A stretch of DNA of 64,000 nt from Streptosporangium album (GTDB lineage Bacteria; Actinomycetota; Actinomycetes; Streptosporangiales; Streptosporangiaceae): positions 248,001-312,000 of the forward strand of contig NZ_JACHJU010000006.1 in the NCBI RefSeq assembly GCF_014203795.1. The letters run 5' to 3'. Below are positions 1 through 7,875 of this stretch, piece after piece. Position 1 is the first letter of the stretch, and each line of letters starts with the position of its first letter. Below the pieces are notes generated by a model. The model worked only from the letters and a program-made list of their open reading frames with translations, was not told where the DNA came from and did no database searches. A program made the position numbers and the translations under genes.

Positions 1-2
1 TC

Positions 3-407
3 TGGGCCCTGGAGGGCCTGAAGGCGAAGTTCGCCGAGGGTGAGGTCGCCCATGGCGGAGTGCTGTTCACCGGAGCGGTCCGGTTGCCGACGGGCGAGCG
101 GTACGAATGGCAGCAGTCCCTGCCCACCGACGCGCTCCTCGGCGAGGACTGGTCGGATGTCGCGGAGTCCTTCGCGGCACTGGGGCATTCCGTGCGGATG
201 CGCCTGCTCCGCGAGATCCTCGACGGCCGTCGCACCGTCGCCGAGCTGGCCGCGCTCGACGGCCTCGGCACAACCGGTCAGGTCTACCACCACCTGCGGC
301 AACTGACCTCCGCGGGCTGGCTGCACGTCGCGGGCCGGGGCCGCTACCAGGTCCCTCCGGGACGGATGGTCCCGTTGCTGGTGGTGCTGGCCGCCTCCCG
401 GCCCTGA
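3..407 (+). CDS. ArsR-like winged-helix regulator (5' end outside window)
   Basis: The open frame is already running at the left edge, so the N-terminus is missing and the GTG at position 60 is probably internal. The visible 134 residues end in a compact winged helix-turn-helix: FAALGHSVRMRLLREIL, then TVAELAALDG and a recognition region around TTGQVYHHLRQL, followed by a short beta wing (AGWLHVAGRGRYQVPPGRM). This is the layout of ArsR/SmtB-type repressors. No paired cysteines typical of metal sensing are visible in the part seen. It ends 33 bases before the M23 peptidase gene on the same strand, so the two may be co-transcribed. The ligand is unknown and the missing part may carry another domain. 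Confidence 0.7.
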   Translation, partial: WALEGLKAKFAEGEVAHGGVLFTGAVRLPTGERYEWQQSLPTDALLGEDWSDVAESFAALGHSVRMRLLREILDGRRTVAELAALDGLGTTGQVYHHLRQLTSAGWLHVAGRGRYQVPPGRMVPLLVVLAASRP

Positions 408-440
408 ACCCGTCCGACACCCGATCCCTGGAAGGGCGTC

Positions 441-1241
441 ATGCGCAAAACATTCATGATCCTTGGCCGCTTCTGCTGGGTGGTGTTCTTCGCACAACTC
501 GTGGCGGGGTTCTTCCTCGACTTCTCCTGGATGTGGGGCTGGATCCCGCTGGGGTTGGCGATCGTCCTGCAGTCCGCGGTGAACCGGCAGCTTGTCCTGC
601 CCGGCCCCCCGCGGGCCGTCGAGGTCGGCCTGCCGGTCACCGGCCGCTGGTCCGCCCTCAACAGCCCGGCCGACAAGGTCCCCAGTCACGGCACCCACGG
701 CTACGGCCAGTCATACGCCATCGACATCGTGGCGGAGCCGGAGGATCAGGCCCGTCCCCGCTTCGGCTGGTGGCCCGTCGTCCGCCGCAACCGCGACTTC
801 CCGGCCTTCGGCGCCCCGCTCCTGGCCGTCGCCGACGCCACCGTCGTGCGTGCCACCGACCGCCACCGCGACCATCTCAGCCGCAACTCGTTCCCCGCCC
901 TGCTCTACCTCGTCTTCGAGGGGATGTTCCGCGACATGGGCGGTCCGGGCCGGGTCGTCGGCAACCACATCGTCCTCGACCTCGGCGACGGCACGTATGC
1001 CATGTACGCCCACCTTCAGCGTGGCTCGCTGGCCGTCCGTGAGGGTGACCGGGTCCGCGCGGGCCGGCCGCTGGCCCGCTGCGGAAACTCCGGTAACTCC
1101 ACCGAGCCGCATGTGCACTTCCAGCTGATGGACGGCCCCGACCTGGATGTGGCCCACGGAGTCCCCTTCTCCTGGCGCGGAGTCGGCGTGCCCGGTAACG
1201 GCGAAGTTTTCTCGGCCGACGAGGAACCCGCGATGCCGTGA
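441..1241 (+). CDS. Membrane-anchored M23 family metallopeptidase
   Basis: A 266-residue protein with two hydrophobic segments at its N-terminus (about residues 8-25 and 33-48), which should anchor it in the membrane. The remainder is a lysostaphin/M23-like domain: an early HGTHGYGQSYAIDIV segment supplies the first histidine and the aspartate, YAHLQRGSL is the central strand, and GNSGNSTEPHVHFQL carries the HxH zinc ligand. Proteins of this family hydrolyse peptidoglycan cross-bridges or act as LytM-like regulators. An insertion rich in aromatic residues (about 110-170) separates the zinc ligands. The ATG start has a GGAAGG sequence 5-10 bases upstream and lies just after the regulator gene. 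Fold assignment is good; the substrate is not known. Confidence 0.82.
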   Translation: MRKTFMILGRFCWVVFFAQLVAGFFLDFSWMWGWIPLGLAIVLQSAVNRQLVLPGPPRAVEVGLPVTGRWSALNSPADKVPSHGTHGYGQSYAIDIVAEPEDQARPRFGWWPVVRRNRDFPAFGAPLLAVADATVVRATDRHRDHLSRNSFPALLYLVFEGMFRDMGGPGRVVGNHIVLDLGDGTYAMYAHLQRGSLAVREGDRVRAGRPLARCGNSGNSTEPHVHFQLMDGPDLDVAHGVPFSWRGVGVPGNGEVFSADEEPAMP

Positions 1242-1477
1242 ACCTGGCACGCCGACTCCGCGCACCGGCTGCAGAGCGGACGGGGAGAGGGAGCGCTGCC
1301 GGCCTGAGGACGCCGACGGCAGGGGACGCCTCGGCGCAGGTCGGCTCGTCAAGGTCATTCTCGTTGTACAAAAGCGCAAAACGGGATGAAAATTGCTAAC
1401 TGGTGTATATGATGTTCGGGTTTTGCGATGATCATTTCTTGATAATGTGTCGTTACATACCGTAACTGAAGGACGCC

Positions 1478-3424
1478 ATGCGATCTCGCTTAAGTGCGAT
1501 GGCTCTGTCGGTGGTGACTCTGGCCGCTACCACCGGCCTGATGGCCGTGACCACCCCCGCCTCCGCGACCGCCCCCACCAGCCAGACGGTGACCGTCGAA
1601 GCGGTCGAGGACACCTATGTCAGCCAAGCCGGCCCCACGGCGCCGCATGGCAGCCACGCCTGGCTCTCGGCCAACGCGGCCACATCCGACGGCGCGACCG
1701 ACACCGAGCGCCGCGCCTATGTCCGTTTCACCCTCAAGGGCCTGCCCGACAACGCTTCCGATGTCAAGCTGACGCTGGAGCTGCAACCGGTCAGGACGAC
1801 CGATACCGTCCTCGAGGTGCGTCCGGTCACCGGAACGTGGTCCGAGTCCACTCTGAACTGGAACAGCCGGCCGGCCACCGGTGCGGTGCTGGCCACCGCC
1901 AAGGGCCTGACCAGTGGACAAACGGTCAAACTGGACGTCTCTTCTGCTTTCACTGGCAACGGTACCTATTCGTTCGCCATCACCTCGCCCTCGAACGTCC
2001 AGAGCGTGCTGCACTCCTCGCAGGCCACCAGCGGCGAGGGGCCCAGGCTCACGGTGACGTACGTCGATGCGCCCCCGACGGTTCCGGCCGGTCCGCTGCC
2101 ATTCGACCTGCCGTCGACCTCGACGCTGCGCGCGTCCTCCCACAAGGTGTTCGCGCACTACTTCACGCCGTACCCGATCTCGCTGAACAACAAGGCTGGG
2201 GCCGACGACTACTACACCAAGAACTACCTGAACCCCGCCGGCGAGAGTGGCAAGCACGTGGCGTACGGCGGACTGCTGCGTGACCGGCCCTTCCCCCGGG
2301 AGGTGCTGTCCGGCGACTGGCAGCTGGCCGACATGAAGAAGGAGGTGCAGACCGCGGCCAAGGCCGGGCTGGACGGCTTCACCGTGGACGTGCTCTCCCT
2401 CACCAGCGCCCACTGGGACCGGCTCAAGATCCTGATCAAGGCCGCCGAAGCGGTCGACCCCGGCTTCAAGATCGTGCTGATGCCGGACATGACCTCGCTG
2501 AAGGTCGACGCCGGCACGCTCGCCTCGGCCATGGCCGGCCTGGCCGCCTCCAAGTCGGTCTACCGCCTGGGCGACAACCGCCTGGTGATCTCGCCGTTCA
2601 AGGCCGAGCAGCAGAACGCCGCCTGGTGGAAGAGCTTCATGGGCATCATGAAGAGCTCCCACGGCATCGACGTCGCGCTGGTCCCGGTCTTCCTGAACTT
2701 CTCGTCCAACGCCTCGGCCTTCGCGCCGATCAGCTACGGCTTCTCCAACTGGGGCAACCGCAGCCCGGCTCAGCAGACCGGCATCGAGTCCAACATCTCC
2801 AAGGCGCACAGCCTGAACAAGATCTGGATGCAGCCGGTCTCGGTCCAGGATGAGCGACCCAACCAGGGCATTTACGACGAGGCCAACAACACCGAGAACC
2901 TGCGTACGACGTGGGAGAAGTCCATCTCGGGCGACGCCGAATGGATCCAGCTCACCACCTGGAACGACTTCTCCGAAGGTACCCAGTTCGTTCCCTCGGT
3001 GCACAACGGCTCGACGTACCTGGACATCTCGTCCTACTACCTGACCTGGCTGAAGACCGGCAAGGCTCCGGCGATCGTGCGTGACACGCTCTACCTGACG
3101 CACCGCTCGCAACCCGTCGCGGCCAGGCCGACGTCGGGTTCGCAGACCATGTTCATGAACCCGCGCGGTGGCACGTCCACGCCGCGCGACAAGGTCGAGG
3201 TGCTGTCGTTCCTCACCAAGGCGGCCGCGGTGAAGGCGACCATAGGCGGCAAGGAGCAGAGCTACGACGCCAAGGCCGGCGTCCAGGCGCAGCTCTTCCC
3301 CTTGGCGTACGGACTGAACAAGGCGTCCGTGGGCGCGGTGACGGTCTCGTCGCCGTGGGAGGTCAAGAGCAGCTTCTCGGTGCAGGACCTGCAGTACAAC
3401 GCGGTCAGCAGCGGCCGCAAGTGA
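1478..3424 (+). CDS. Secreted GH71 alpha-1,3-glucanase with N-terminal DNRLRE/CBM96-like domain
   Basis: A 648-residue exported enzyme. Residues 1-31 are a classical signal peptide (RSR, hydrophobic core, TPASA cleavage region). Residues about 36-200 resemble the DNRLRE/CBM96 beta-sandwich, with EDTYVSQAGP, a SESTLNWNSRP segment and a terminal LTVTYVD strand. From about residue 225 the sequence matches glycoside hydrolase family 71: VFAHYFTPYPIS, GGLLRDRPFPRE, KAGLDGFTVDVLS and WNDFSEGTQFVPS. GH71 enzymes cut alpha-1,3-glucan of fungal walls or dental mutan. The ATG has GAAGGA 5 bases upstream, and the preceding 236 bases include an AT-rich stretch (1380-1470) that probably holds the promoter. 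It stands alone and is followed by a strong hairpin. Domain calls are by motif only. Confidence 0.85.
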   Translation: MRSRLSAMALSVVTLAATTGLMAVTTPASATAPTSQTVTVEAVEDTYVSQAGPTAPHGSHAWLSANAATSDGATDTERRAYVRFTLKGLPDNASDVKLTLELQPVRTTDTVLEVRPVTGTWSESTLNWNSRPATGAVLATAKGLTSGQTVKLDVSSAFTGNGTYSFAITSPSNVQSVLHSSQATSGEGPRLTVTYVDAPPTVPAGPLPFDLPSTSTLRASSHKVFAHYFTPYPISLNNKAGADDYYTKNYLNPAGESGKHVAYGGLLRDRPFPREVLSGDWQLADMKKEVQTAAKAGLDGFTVDVLSLTSAHWDRLKILIKAAEAVDPGFKIVLMPDMTSLKVDAGTLASAMAGLAASKSVYRLGDNRLVISPFKAEQQNAAWWKSFMGIMKSSHGIDVALVPVFLNFSSNASAFAPISYGFSNWGNRSPAQQTGIESNISKAHSLNKIWMQPVSVQDERPNQGIYDEANNTENLRTTWEKSISGDAEWIQLTTWNDFSEGTQFVPSVHNGSTYLDISSYYLTWLKTGKAPAIVRDTLYLTHRSQPVAARPTSGSQTMFMNPRGGTSTPRDKVEVLSFLTKAAAVKATIGGKEQSYDAKAGVQAQLFPLAYGLNKASVGAVTVSSPWEVKSSFSVQDLQYNAVSSGRK

Positions 3425-3430
3425 GTTCCT

Positions 3431-3457
3431 CGCGCCCGCCCGGGCCGGGCGGGCGCG
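3431..3457. terminator. GC-rich hairpin after GH71 gene
   Basis: Two perfect 13-base arms (3431-3443 and 3445-3457) form an inverted repeat starting 6 bases after the GH71 stop codon. There is no U-tract, as is usual for actinobacterial terminator-like hairpins. It lies between the plus-strand GH71 gene and the minus-strand FMN reductase gene, so it could serve transcripts from both sides. Confidence 0.6.
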
Positions 3458-3570
3458 ACCTCGGCGGCCCGGCCGGCCCGGGCTCACGATCACCGGCGCA
3501 GGAGCCGGCGGGTCGCCGGTGAGATAGACCGGCCGTGACAGTTCGCGCGGTCACCGGAGACCCGCCGGGC

Positions 3571-4206
3571 TCAGGGGCGCAGCGCCGCGAGCTGCTGCTC
3601 GAACGGGACGACGTCGTCGAGCCGCCCGGCGTCGATCGGTCCGGCGGCGGGCGGCCGGCGCAGCATCAGACCGGCCAGCTCGCCGCCCGCGCGGACGACG
3701 CGGGCGGCCAGGCCGTCGGTGCGCGCGTCCCCGCCGGTGCCCCAGTCCTCCGACGCCGCGTACACGGCGGTGGGTACCACGAGCGCGCGCAGGTAGACGA
3801 AGAGCGGGCGCAGGGCGTGCTCGAGGGCGAGCGAGTGCCGCGCCGTACCACCGGTCGCCGCGATCAGCACGGGCTTTCCGGCGAGCGCGGTGTTGTCGAT
3901 CACGTCGAAGAACGACTTGAACAGGCCGCTGTAGGAGGCGGTGAAGATCGGCGTCACCGCGATGACGCCGTCCGCCTCCGTGGCGGCCTCGACGGCCTCG
4001 CGGAGGGCGGCGGCCGGAAAGCCGGTCACCATGGCGTTGGCGATGTCGCCGGCGAGGTCGCGCAGCTCCACCACGCGCACCTCGACCGCGGCCTCCCCGT
4101 CCGCCAGGCGCCGCTCGGTCGCCTCGGCCAGCCGGTCGGCCAGCAGGCGCGTTGACGACGGCCGGCTGAGACCGGCCGAGACGACCACGAGCTTCAGGGG
4201 CTTCAT
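3571..4206 (-). CDS. NAD(P)H-dependent FMN reductase, CE1759-type partner of LLM
   Basis: A 211-residue flavodoxin-like FMN reductase. The N-terminus LKLVVVSAGLSRPSSTRLLA is the beta-1/phosphate-binding loop of the NADPH-dependent FMN reductase family, and DGVIAVTPIFTASYSGLFK followed by FFDVIDNTALAGKPVLI is the second flavin-contacting region. It lies 58 bases after the stop of a luciferase-like monooxygenase in the same orientation. That arrangement matches the CE1758/CE1759 pair known from corynebacteria, where the reductase supplies reduced FMN to the monooxygenase. The ATG at 4206 is chosen because AAAGGA sits just upstream and the family begins at this motif; the open frame upstream is not protein-like. 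The oxidised substrate is unknown. Confidence 0.82.
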   Translation of the reverse strand: MKPLKLVVVSAGLSRPSSTRLLADRLAEATERRLADGEAAVEVRVVELRDLAGDIANAMVTGFPAAALREAVEAATEADGVIAVTPIFTASYSGLFKSFFDVIDNTALAGKPVLIAATGGTARHSLALEHALRPLFVYLRALVVPTAVYAASEDWGTGGDARTDGLAARVVRAGGELAGLMLRRPPAAGPIDAGRLDDVVPFEQQLAALRP

Positions 4207-4264
4207 CGGAATCCTTTCGGTGCGGGACCCCGTCCCAGGGACGGGGTCCGCCACGGGACGGTTG

Positions 4265-5383
4265 TCAGGCCGGGGAGCCGGCGGGGACGGGCGACTCCGT
4301 CCCGTCACCGGCGTCGCGGCGGGCGACGAGCGCCGCATGGGTGGGGCCGTCCGGCACCTGGCTCGGCCGGCCGGAGGCGAACTCCTTGCGCAGGACGGGC
4401 ACGACCTCCTCGCCGAGGATGTCGAGCTGCTCCAGCACGGTGGAGAGCGGCAGCCCGGCGTGGTCCATCAGGAACAGCTGGCGCTGGTAGTCGCCGAAGG
4501 ACTCCCGGAAGGTCAGGGTCTTGTCGATGACCTCCTGCGGGCTGCCCACCGTGAGCGGGGTCTGGTCGGTGAACTCCTCCAGCGACGGGCCGTGGCCGTA
4601 CACGGGCGCGTTGTCGAAGTAGGGGCGGAACTCCCGTACGGCGTCCTGGGAGTTCTTGCGCATGAACACCTGGCCGCCGAGGCCGACGACGGCCTGCTCG
4701 GGAGTGCCGTGGCCGTAGTGGGCGAAGCGCTCCCTGTACAGCTCGATCAGGCGGATGAAGTGCTCCTTGGGCCAGAAGATGTTGTTGGCGAAGAACCCGT
4801 CGCCGTAGTAGGCGGCCTGTTCGGCGATCTCCGGGCTGCGGATCGAGCCGTGCCAGACGAACGGCGCGACCCCGTCGAGCGGCCGGGGCGTCGAGGTGAA
4901 CGACTGCAGGGGGGTGCGGAAGCGGCCCTCCCAGTCCACGACGTCCTTGCGCCACAGCTCGTGCAGCAGCGCGTAGTTCTCGATGGCCAGCGGGATGCCC
5001 TGGCGGATGTCCTTGCCGAACCACGGGTACACCGGCCCGGTGTTGCCCCGGCCCAGCATCAGGTCGACGCGCCCGTCGGCCAGGTGCTGCAGCATCGCGA
5101 AGTCCTCGGCGATCTTGACCGGGTCGTTCGTGGTGATCAGGGTCGTGGCGGTGGAGAGGATGAGCCGCTCGGTCCGCGCGGCGATGTAGCCGAGCATGGT
5201 CGTCGGCGACGACGGCACGAAAGGCGGGTTGTGGTGCTCGCCGGTCGCGAAGACGTCGAGCCCGACCTCCTCGGCCTTCAGCGCTATGGCGACCATCGCC
5301 TTGATCCGCTCGCGCTCGCTCGGTGTCCTGCCCGTGGTGGGGTCCGTGGTGACGTCGCCTACGGTGAAGATCCCGAACTGCAT
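4265..5383 (-). CDS. Luciferase-like FMN-dependent monooxygenase, CE1758-type
   Basis: A 372-residue flavin-dependent TIM-barrel monooxygenase of the bacterial luciferase superfamily. Recognisable stretches are MQFGIFTVGD at the start, DVFATGEHHNPPFVPSSP, LILSTATTLITTNDPVKIAE, GRVDLMLGRGNTGPVYPWFG and FVWHGSIRSPEIAEQAAYYG. It should use FMNH2 supplied by the downstream reductase to insert oxygen into an organic substrate not identifiable here. Start choice: ATG at 5383 has GGAGG 12 bases upstream; an ATG at 5395 overlaps that GGAGG and is unlikely, while a GTG at 5392 is possible. A palindromic operator-like sequence lies at 5407-5418, immediately upstream, suggesting repression by a MarR-type regulator encoded elsewhere. 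Confidence 0.83.
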   Translation of the reverse strand: MQFGIFTVGDVTTDPTTGRTPSERERIKAMVAIALKAEEVGLDVFATGEHHNPPFVPSSPTTMLGYIAARTERLILSTATTLITTNDPVKIAEDFAMLQHLADGRVDLMLGRGNTGPVYPWFGKDIRQGIPLAIENYALLHELWRKDVVDWEGRFRTPLQSFTSTPRPLDGVAPFVWHGSIRSPEIAEQAAYYGDGFFANNIFWPKEHFIRLIELYRERFAHYGHGTPEQAVVGLGGQVFMRKNSQDAVREFRPYFDNAPVYGHGPSLEEFTDQTPLTVGSPQEVIDKTLTFRESFGDYQRQLFLMDHAGLPLSTVLEQLDILGEEVVPVLRKEFASGRPSQVPDGPTHAALVARRDAGDGTESPVPAGSPA

Positions 5384-5406
5384 CGTGTTCACCATCCTCC
5401 AGATCA

Positions 5407-5418
5407 TTGAAGTTTCAA
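5407..5418. promoter_or_regulatory. Palindromic operator-like site upstream of LLM gene
   Basis: TTGAA-gt-TTCAA is an inverted repeat with a two-base spacer, and a further TTGAA half-site follows at about 5423. It sits 24 bases upstream of the monooxygenase start, where a repressor would block the promoter. Spaced TTGAA/TTCAA repeats are common for MarR-family operators; the regulator is not in the window. No footprint exists, so this is inference from symmetry and position. Confidence 0.4.
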
Positions 5419-5514
5419 CCGTGTTGAACGCCGTGGCACCTGGATTATTCCCGGAAGCCGGAGGACCGGTACGGCGCGCGCCGGGCCGTGAAACGTCCCG
5501 GGGAACCGGTCGGC

Positions 5515-7875
5515 TCACAGGCTCTCCAGCCGCCGCCGTATCTCGGTGACCTGCAGCGGCTCGGCCCCCTCATCCCACTGCGCGAGCGCGGCCAGCCCCT
5601 TCTCGCGCTGTTCCCGCGTGTTCCGTGGGTCCACCCGGGCGAGATGCAGCCATGCCAGCGCGGTGCTCACCCCCATCGCGGGGAGCCGCTCCACGGCAGA
5701 CCACAGGAGCTTGGCGGCCTCCGCGTGGTCCGCCTCCGGCAGCGTCGCCGCCCGGTGCATCTGGCAGCGGGCCTGACCGATCGTGTCCCTTGCCCGGTCG
5801 TACAGCTCGGCCGCCTCCTCCCAGCCGTTCGAGGCCTCGTGCGTCCGGCCCAGGCAGCGGTTGACGAGCGCGAGAAGCTCCAGGGTGTGGGCCTCGGCGC
5901 GCAGGTCGCCCGACCGCCGTGCGATCTCCAGGGCCTGGACCAGGGTCTCCACCGCATCCCTGTACAGGCGGTGCGCCTCATCCTGTGTCCCGGGGACGCT
6001 TTCATGAGGTACGGCGTCTCCGTGCTGGGGGGCCGTCCCGTCCTTCCTGCCCGTGAAGCCGCTGACCTGCCCCCGGCGTATCTGGAGGACGGCCATGTTG
6101 ATCAACCGGGTGGCCTGTCCCGTGGTGTCCCCACCCGGCAGGGCCTGGCCGTACTGCACCAGTGCCGCCTCCACCGCGGCGAACTCGTCGCCGGCCGCCA
6201 GGAGCGTCGCCGCGCGTGCCAGATGGAGCTGGGCGGGCCATGACTCGACGCCGGCCTGCAACCGTGCGGCCTCGTCGAAGTGTTCCCGGGCCCTGCCCGG
6301 CTCGCCCAGCTCCAGGGCGATCAGGCACAGCCGTAGCTCGGCGGTCGCCCAGGCGTCCGGATATCTCAGCTTCTTGGCTGCTTTCGCCAGGGCGCAGGCG
6401 GCCTCGCGCCTTTCCTCGTGGCGCTGCTCAAGGGCGAACCACACCTCCAGGGCGTCCGCGATCCGCCACAGGGACTCGGCCGCCTGCGGGGCCGGCTCGG
6501 GCATCTTCAGCATCTGCAGCAGAGCCCTGTCCTCGAGGCCGAACCAGCCCCGTGCCTCCTCCTGTGGGAGCCGGTCGGCCAGGAGGTCGGCCCGGTCCGC
6601 GAAGTGCTTCACCAGACGCTGCAACGCCGCCTTCCATCTCTCCGGCTTCGCGTCTCCCGGTTTCCCGTCCGGTGAGGTCACGATCGCGCGGGCCGCGCCC
6701 ACCACACGGATCCGCCGCCTCGTCATCTCCGCCAGGCCGTACCGGCTCAGCTCCTCCATCGCCTGTCCGGCTTCGTCTTCCGAGCTGCCGGCGAGGGCGG
6801 CGACCCCATCGGTCCCGAGTTCGGCGATCGGTGCGTACACGAGCAGTCCGAGCAGCTGCCGCGCCTCCTGGCTCACCCGTCTCAGCTGCAGGTCGAGCAG
6901 GACCTGAAGGACGCGGTCGCGGGGTCCCGCCTCCAGCTGATCCACCAGCGACGCTATCGACTCCTTCCTGTTCTGGGTGAGCCAGCGGCCGATCCCGACC
7001 ACGAGGGCGGGCCTGCGCAGGAAGCGTTTCGCCAGCCTGTCCCCGGCCTCGGGTTCGTCCCGGAGCCGCTCCACCCCCATCTGCTCCGCCTCGATCCGGG
7101 AACGCAGCAGCTCCAGGCCGTCGGCCGCGTCCAGAATGCCGACGTGGACGACCTCCACGTCGTTGAGGTCGTCCGCAGCGACGACGAGGTCTCCGGCGAC
7201 GATGATCCGGCTCCCCGGCACATGACGGGGAAGCCAGGCCACCTGGTCCCACCGCGCGACGTTGTCGAGGAGCAGGAGACGGCCGCTCAGATGGAGTGTC
7301 GTGGAGACCTCCTGAGCCGCCACCCGCTCGTCCTTGATCGGCCCCAGCGGGCGGCCGAGCGTCCGCAGCACCCGTTCCGCCACGCTCTGCCAGTTCTCGG
7401 GTTCGTCCCTGTCCTGCCCTCGCAGGTCGGCGTAGTGCTGCTGCTCTGGTTCCGGCGCCACCCTCCACCCGGCGTTGACGGCCACCGCGGAGGTGCCGAT
7501 CCCGGTCACCCCCCGGACCACGACCAGGCGTGACTTCAGGGCCAGGTCGGCCACCTCCCTTACCTCCCGGTCCCTTCCGATCAGCGCCTCGATCCGTGGG
7601 GGGAGTCGCCGGGACTCCAGCGGGAAGGACGGGGAGGTCTTATGCCTGCGCAGCCACCGCGCGGAGAGCAGCAACAGCGACACCGAGAGCGTCAGCCCGG
7701 TGGGGATCGCCGGCAGGACGAGGTCGAAGGTCATCTCCAGAAGGACGGCCGCTCCCACCGAAGGGCCGAACAGGAGCGCGGCATCCAGCAGCTCCTTGCG
7801 GTTTCCCGGCAGCGCCGAACGCAGCCCGGCCAGGACCGGCCGCTTCGGGGACGGCCTCCCGGGGGAGGAGCTCAT
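5515..7875 (-). CDS. Membrane-anchored NB-ARC-like/TPR protein with degenerate P-loop
   Basis: A 786-residue protein. Residues 31-46 and 56-74 are hydrophobic and probably span the membrane as a hairpin. Residues about 95-330 look like an NB-ARC/STAND module: IEALIGRDREVREV precedes a strand LVVVRGVTGIGTSA at 117-130, where a P-loop would end in GKS/T but here reads GTS. RLLLLDNV at 199-206 is the Walker B strand. A winged-helix region follows, then helical repeats of TPR character (about 480-786, for example LYRDAVETLVQALEIARRSG and LHLARAATLLAAG). The ATG overlaps the permease stop (ATGA), so it is translated with the ABC-type operon. Loss of the lysine argues against ordinary ATP hydrolysis. 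No effector domain is visible. Function unknown; a membrane-proximal signalling scaffold is my inference. Confidence 0.72.
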   Translation of the reverse strand: MSSSPGRPSPKRPVLAGLRSALPGNRKELLDAALLFGPSVGAAVLLEMTFDLVLPAIPTGLTLSVSLLLLSARWLRRHKTSPSFPLESRRLPPRIEALIGRDREVREVADLALKSRLVVVRGVTGIGTSAVAVNAGWRVAPEPEQQHYADLRGQDRDEPENWQSVAERVLRTLGRPLGPIKDERVAAQEVSTTLHLSGRLLLLDNVARWDQVAWLPRHVPGSRIIVAGDLVVAADDLNDVEVVHVGILDAADGLELLRSRIEAEQMGVERLRDEPEAGDRLAKRFLRRPALVVGIGRWLTQNRKESIASLVDQLEAGPRDRVLQVLLDLQLRRVSQEARQLLGLLVYAPIAELGTDGVAALAGSSEDEAGQAMEELSRYGLAEMTRRRIRVVGAARAIVTSPDGKPGDAKPERWKAALQRLVKHFADRADLLADRLPQEEARGWFGLEDRALLQMLKMPEPAPQAAESLWRIADALEVWFALEQRHEERREAACALAKAAKKLRYPDAWATAELRLCLIALELGEPGRAREHFDEAARLQAGVESWPAQLHLARAATLLAAGDEFAAVEAALVQYGQALPGGDTTGQATRLINMAVLQIRRGQVSGFTGRKDGTAPQHGDAVPHESVPGTQDEAHRLYRDAVETLVQALEIARRSGDLRAEAHTLELLALVNRCLGRTHEASNGWEEAAELYDRARDTIGQARCQMHRAATLPEADHAEAAKLLWSAVERLPAMGVSTALAWLHLARVDPRNTREQREKGLAALAQWDEGAEPLQVTEIRRRLESL

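Noticed and set aside
1490..3493. A 667-codon open frame on the minus strand opposite the GH71 gene
   Set aside because: Arginine/glycine/valine-rich composition typical of antisense frames in high-GC coding DNA; the GH71 protein on the plus strand has signal peptide and domains.
4265..5518. Longer start of the luciferase-like monooxygenase at 5518
   Set aside because: The extra 45 residues are Arg/Pro-rich, cross the operator-like palindrome and lack the family's sequence; start at 5383 retained.
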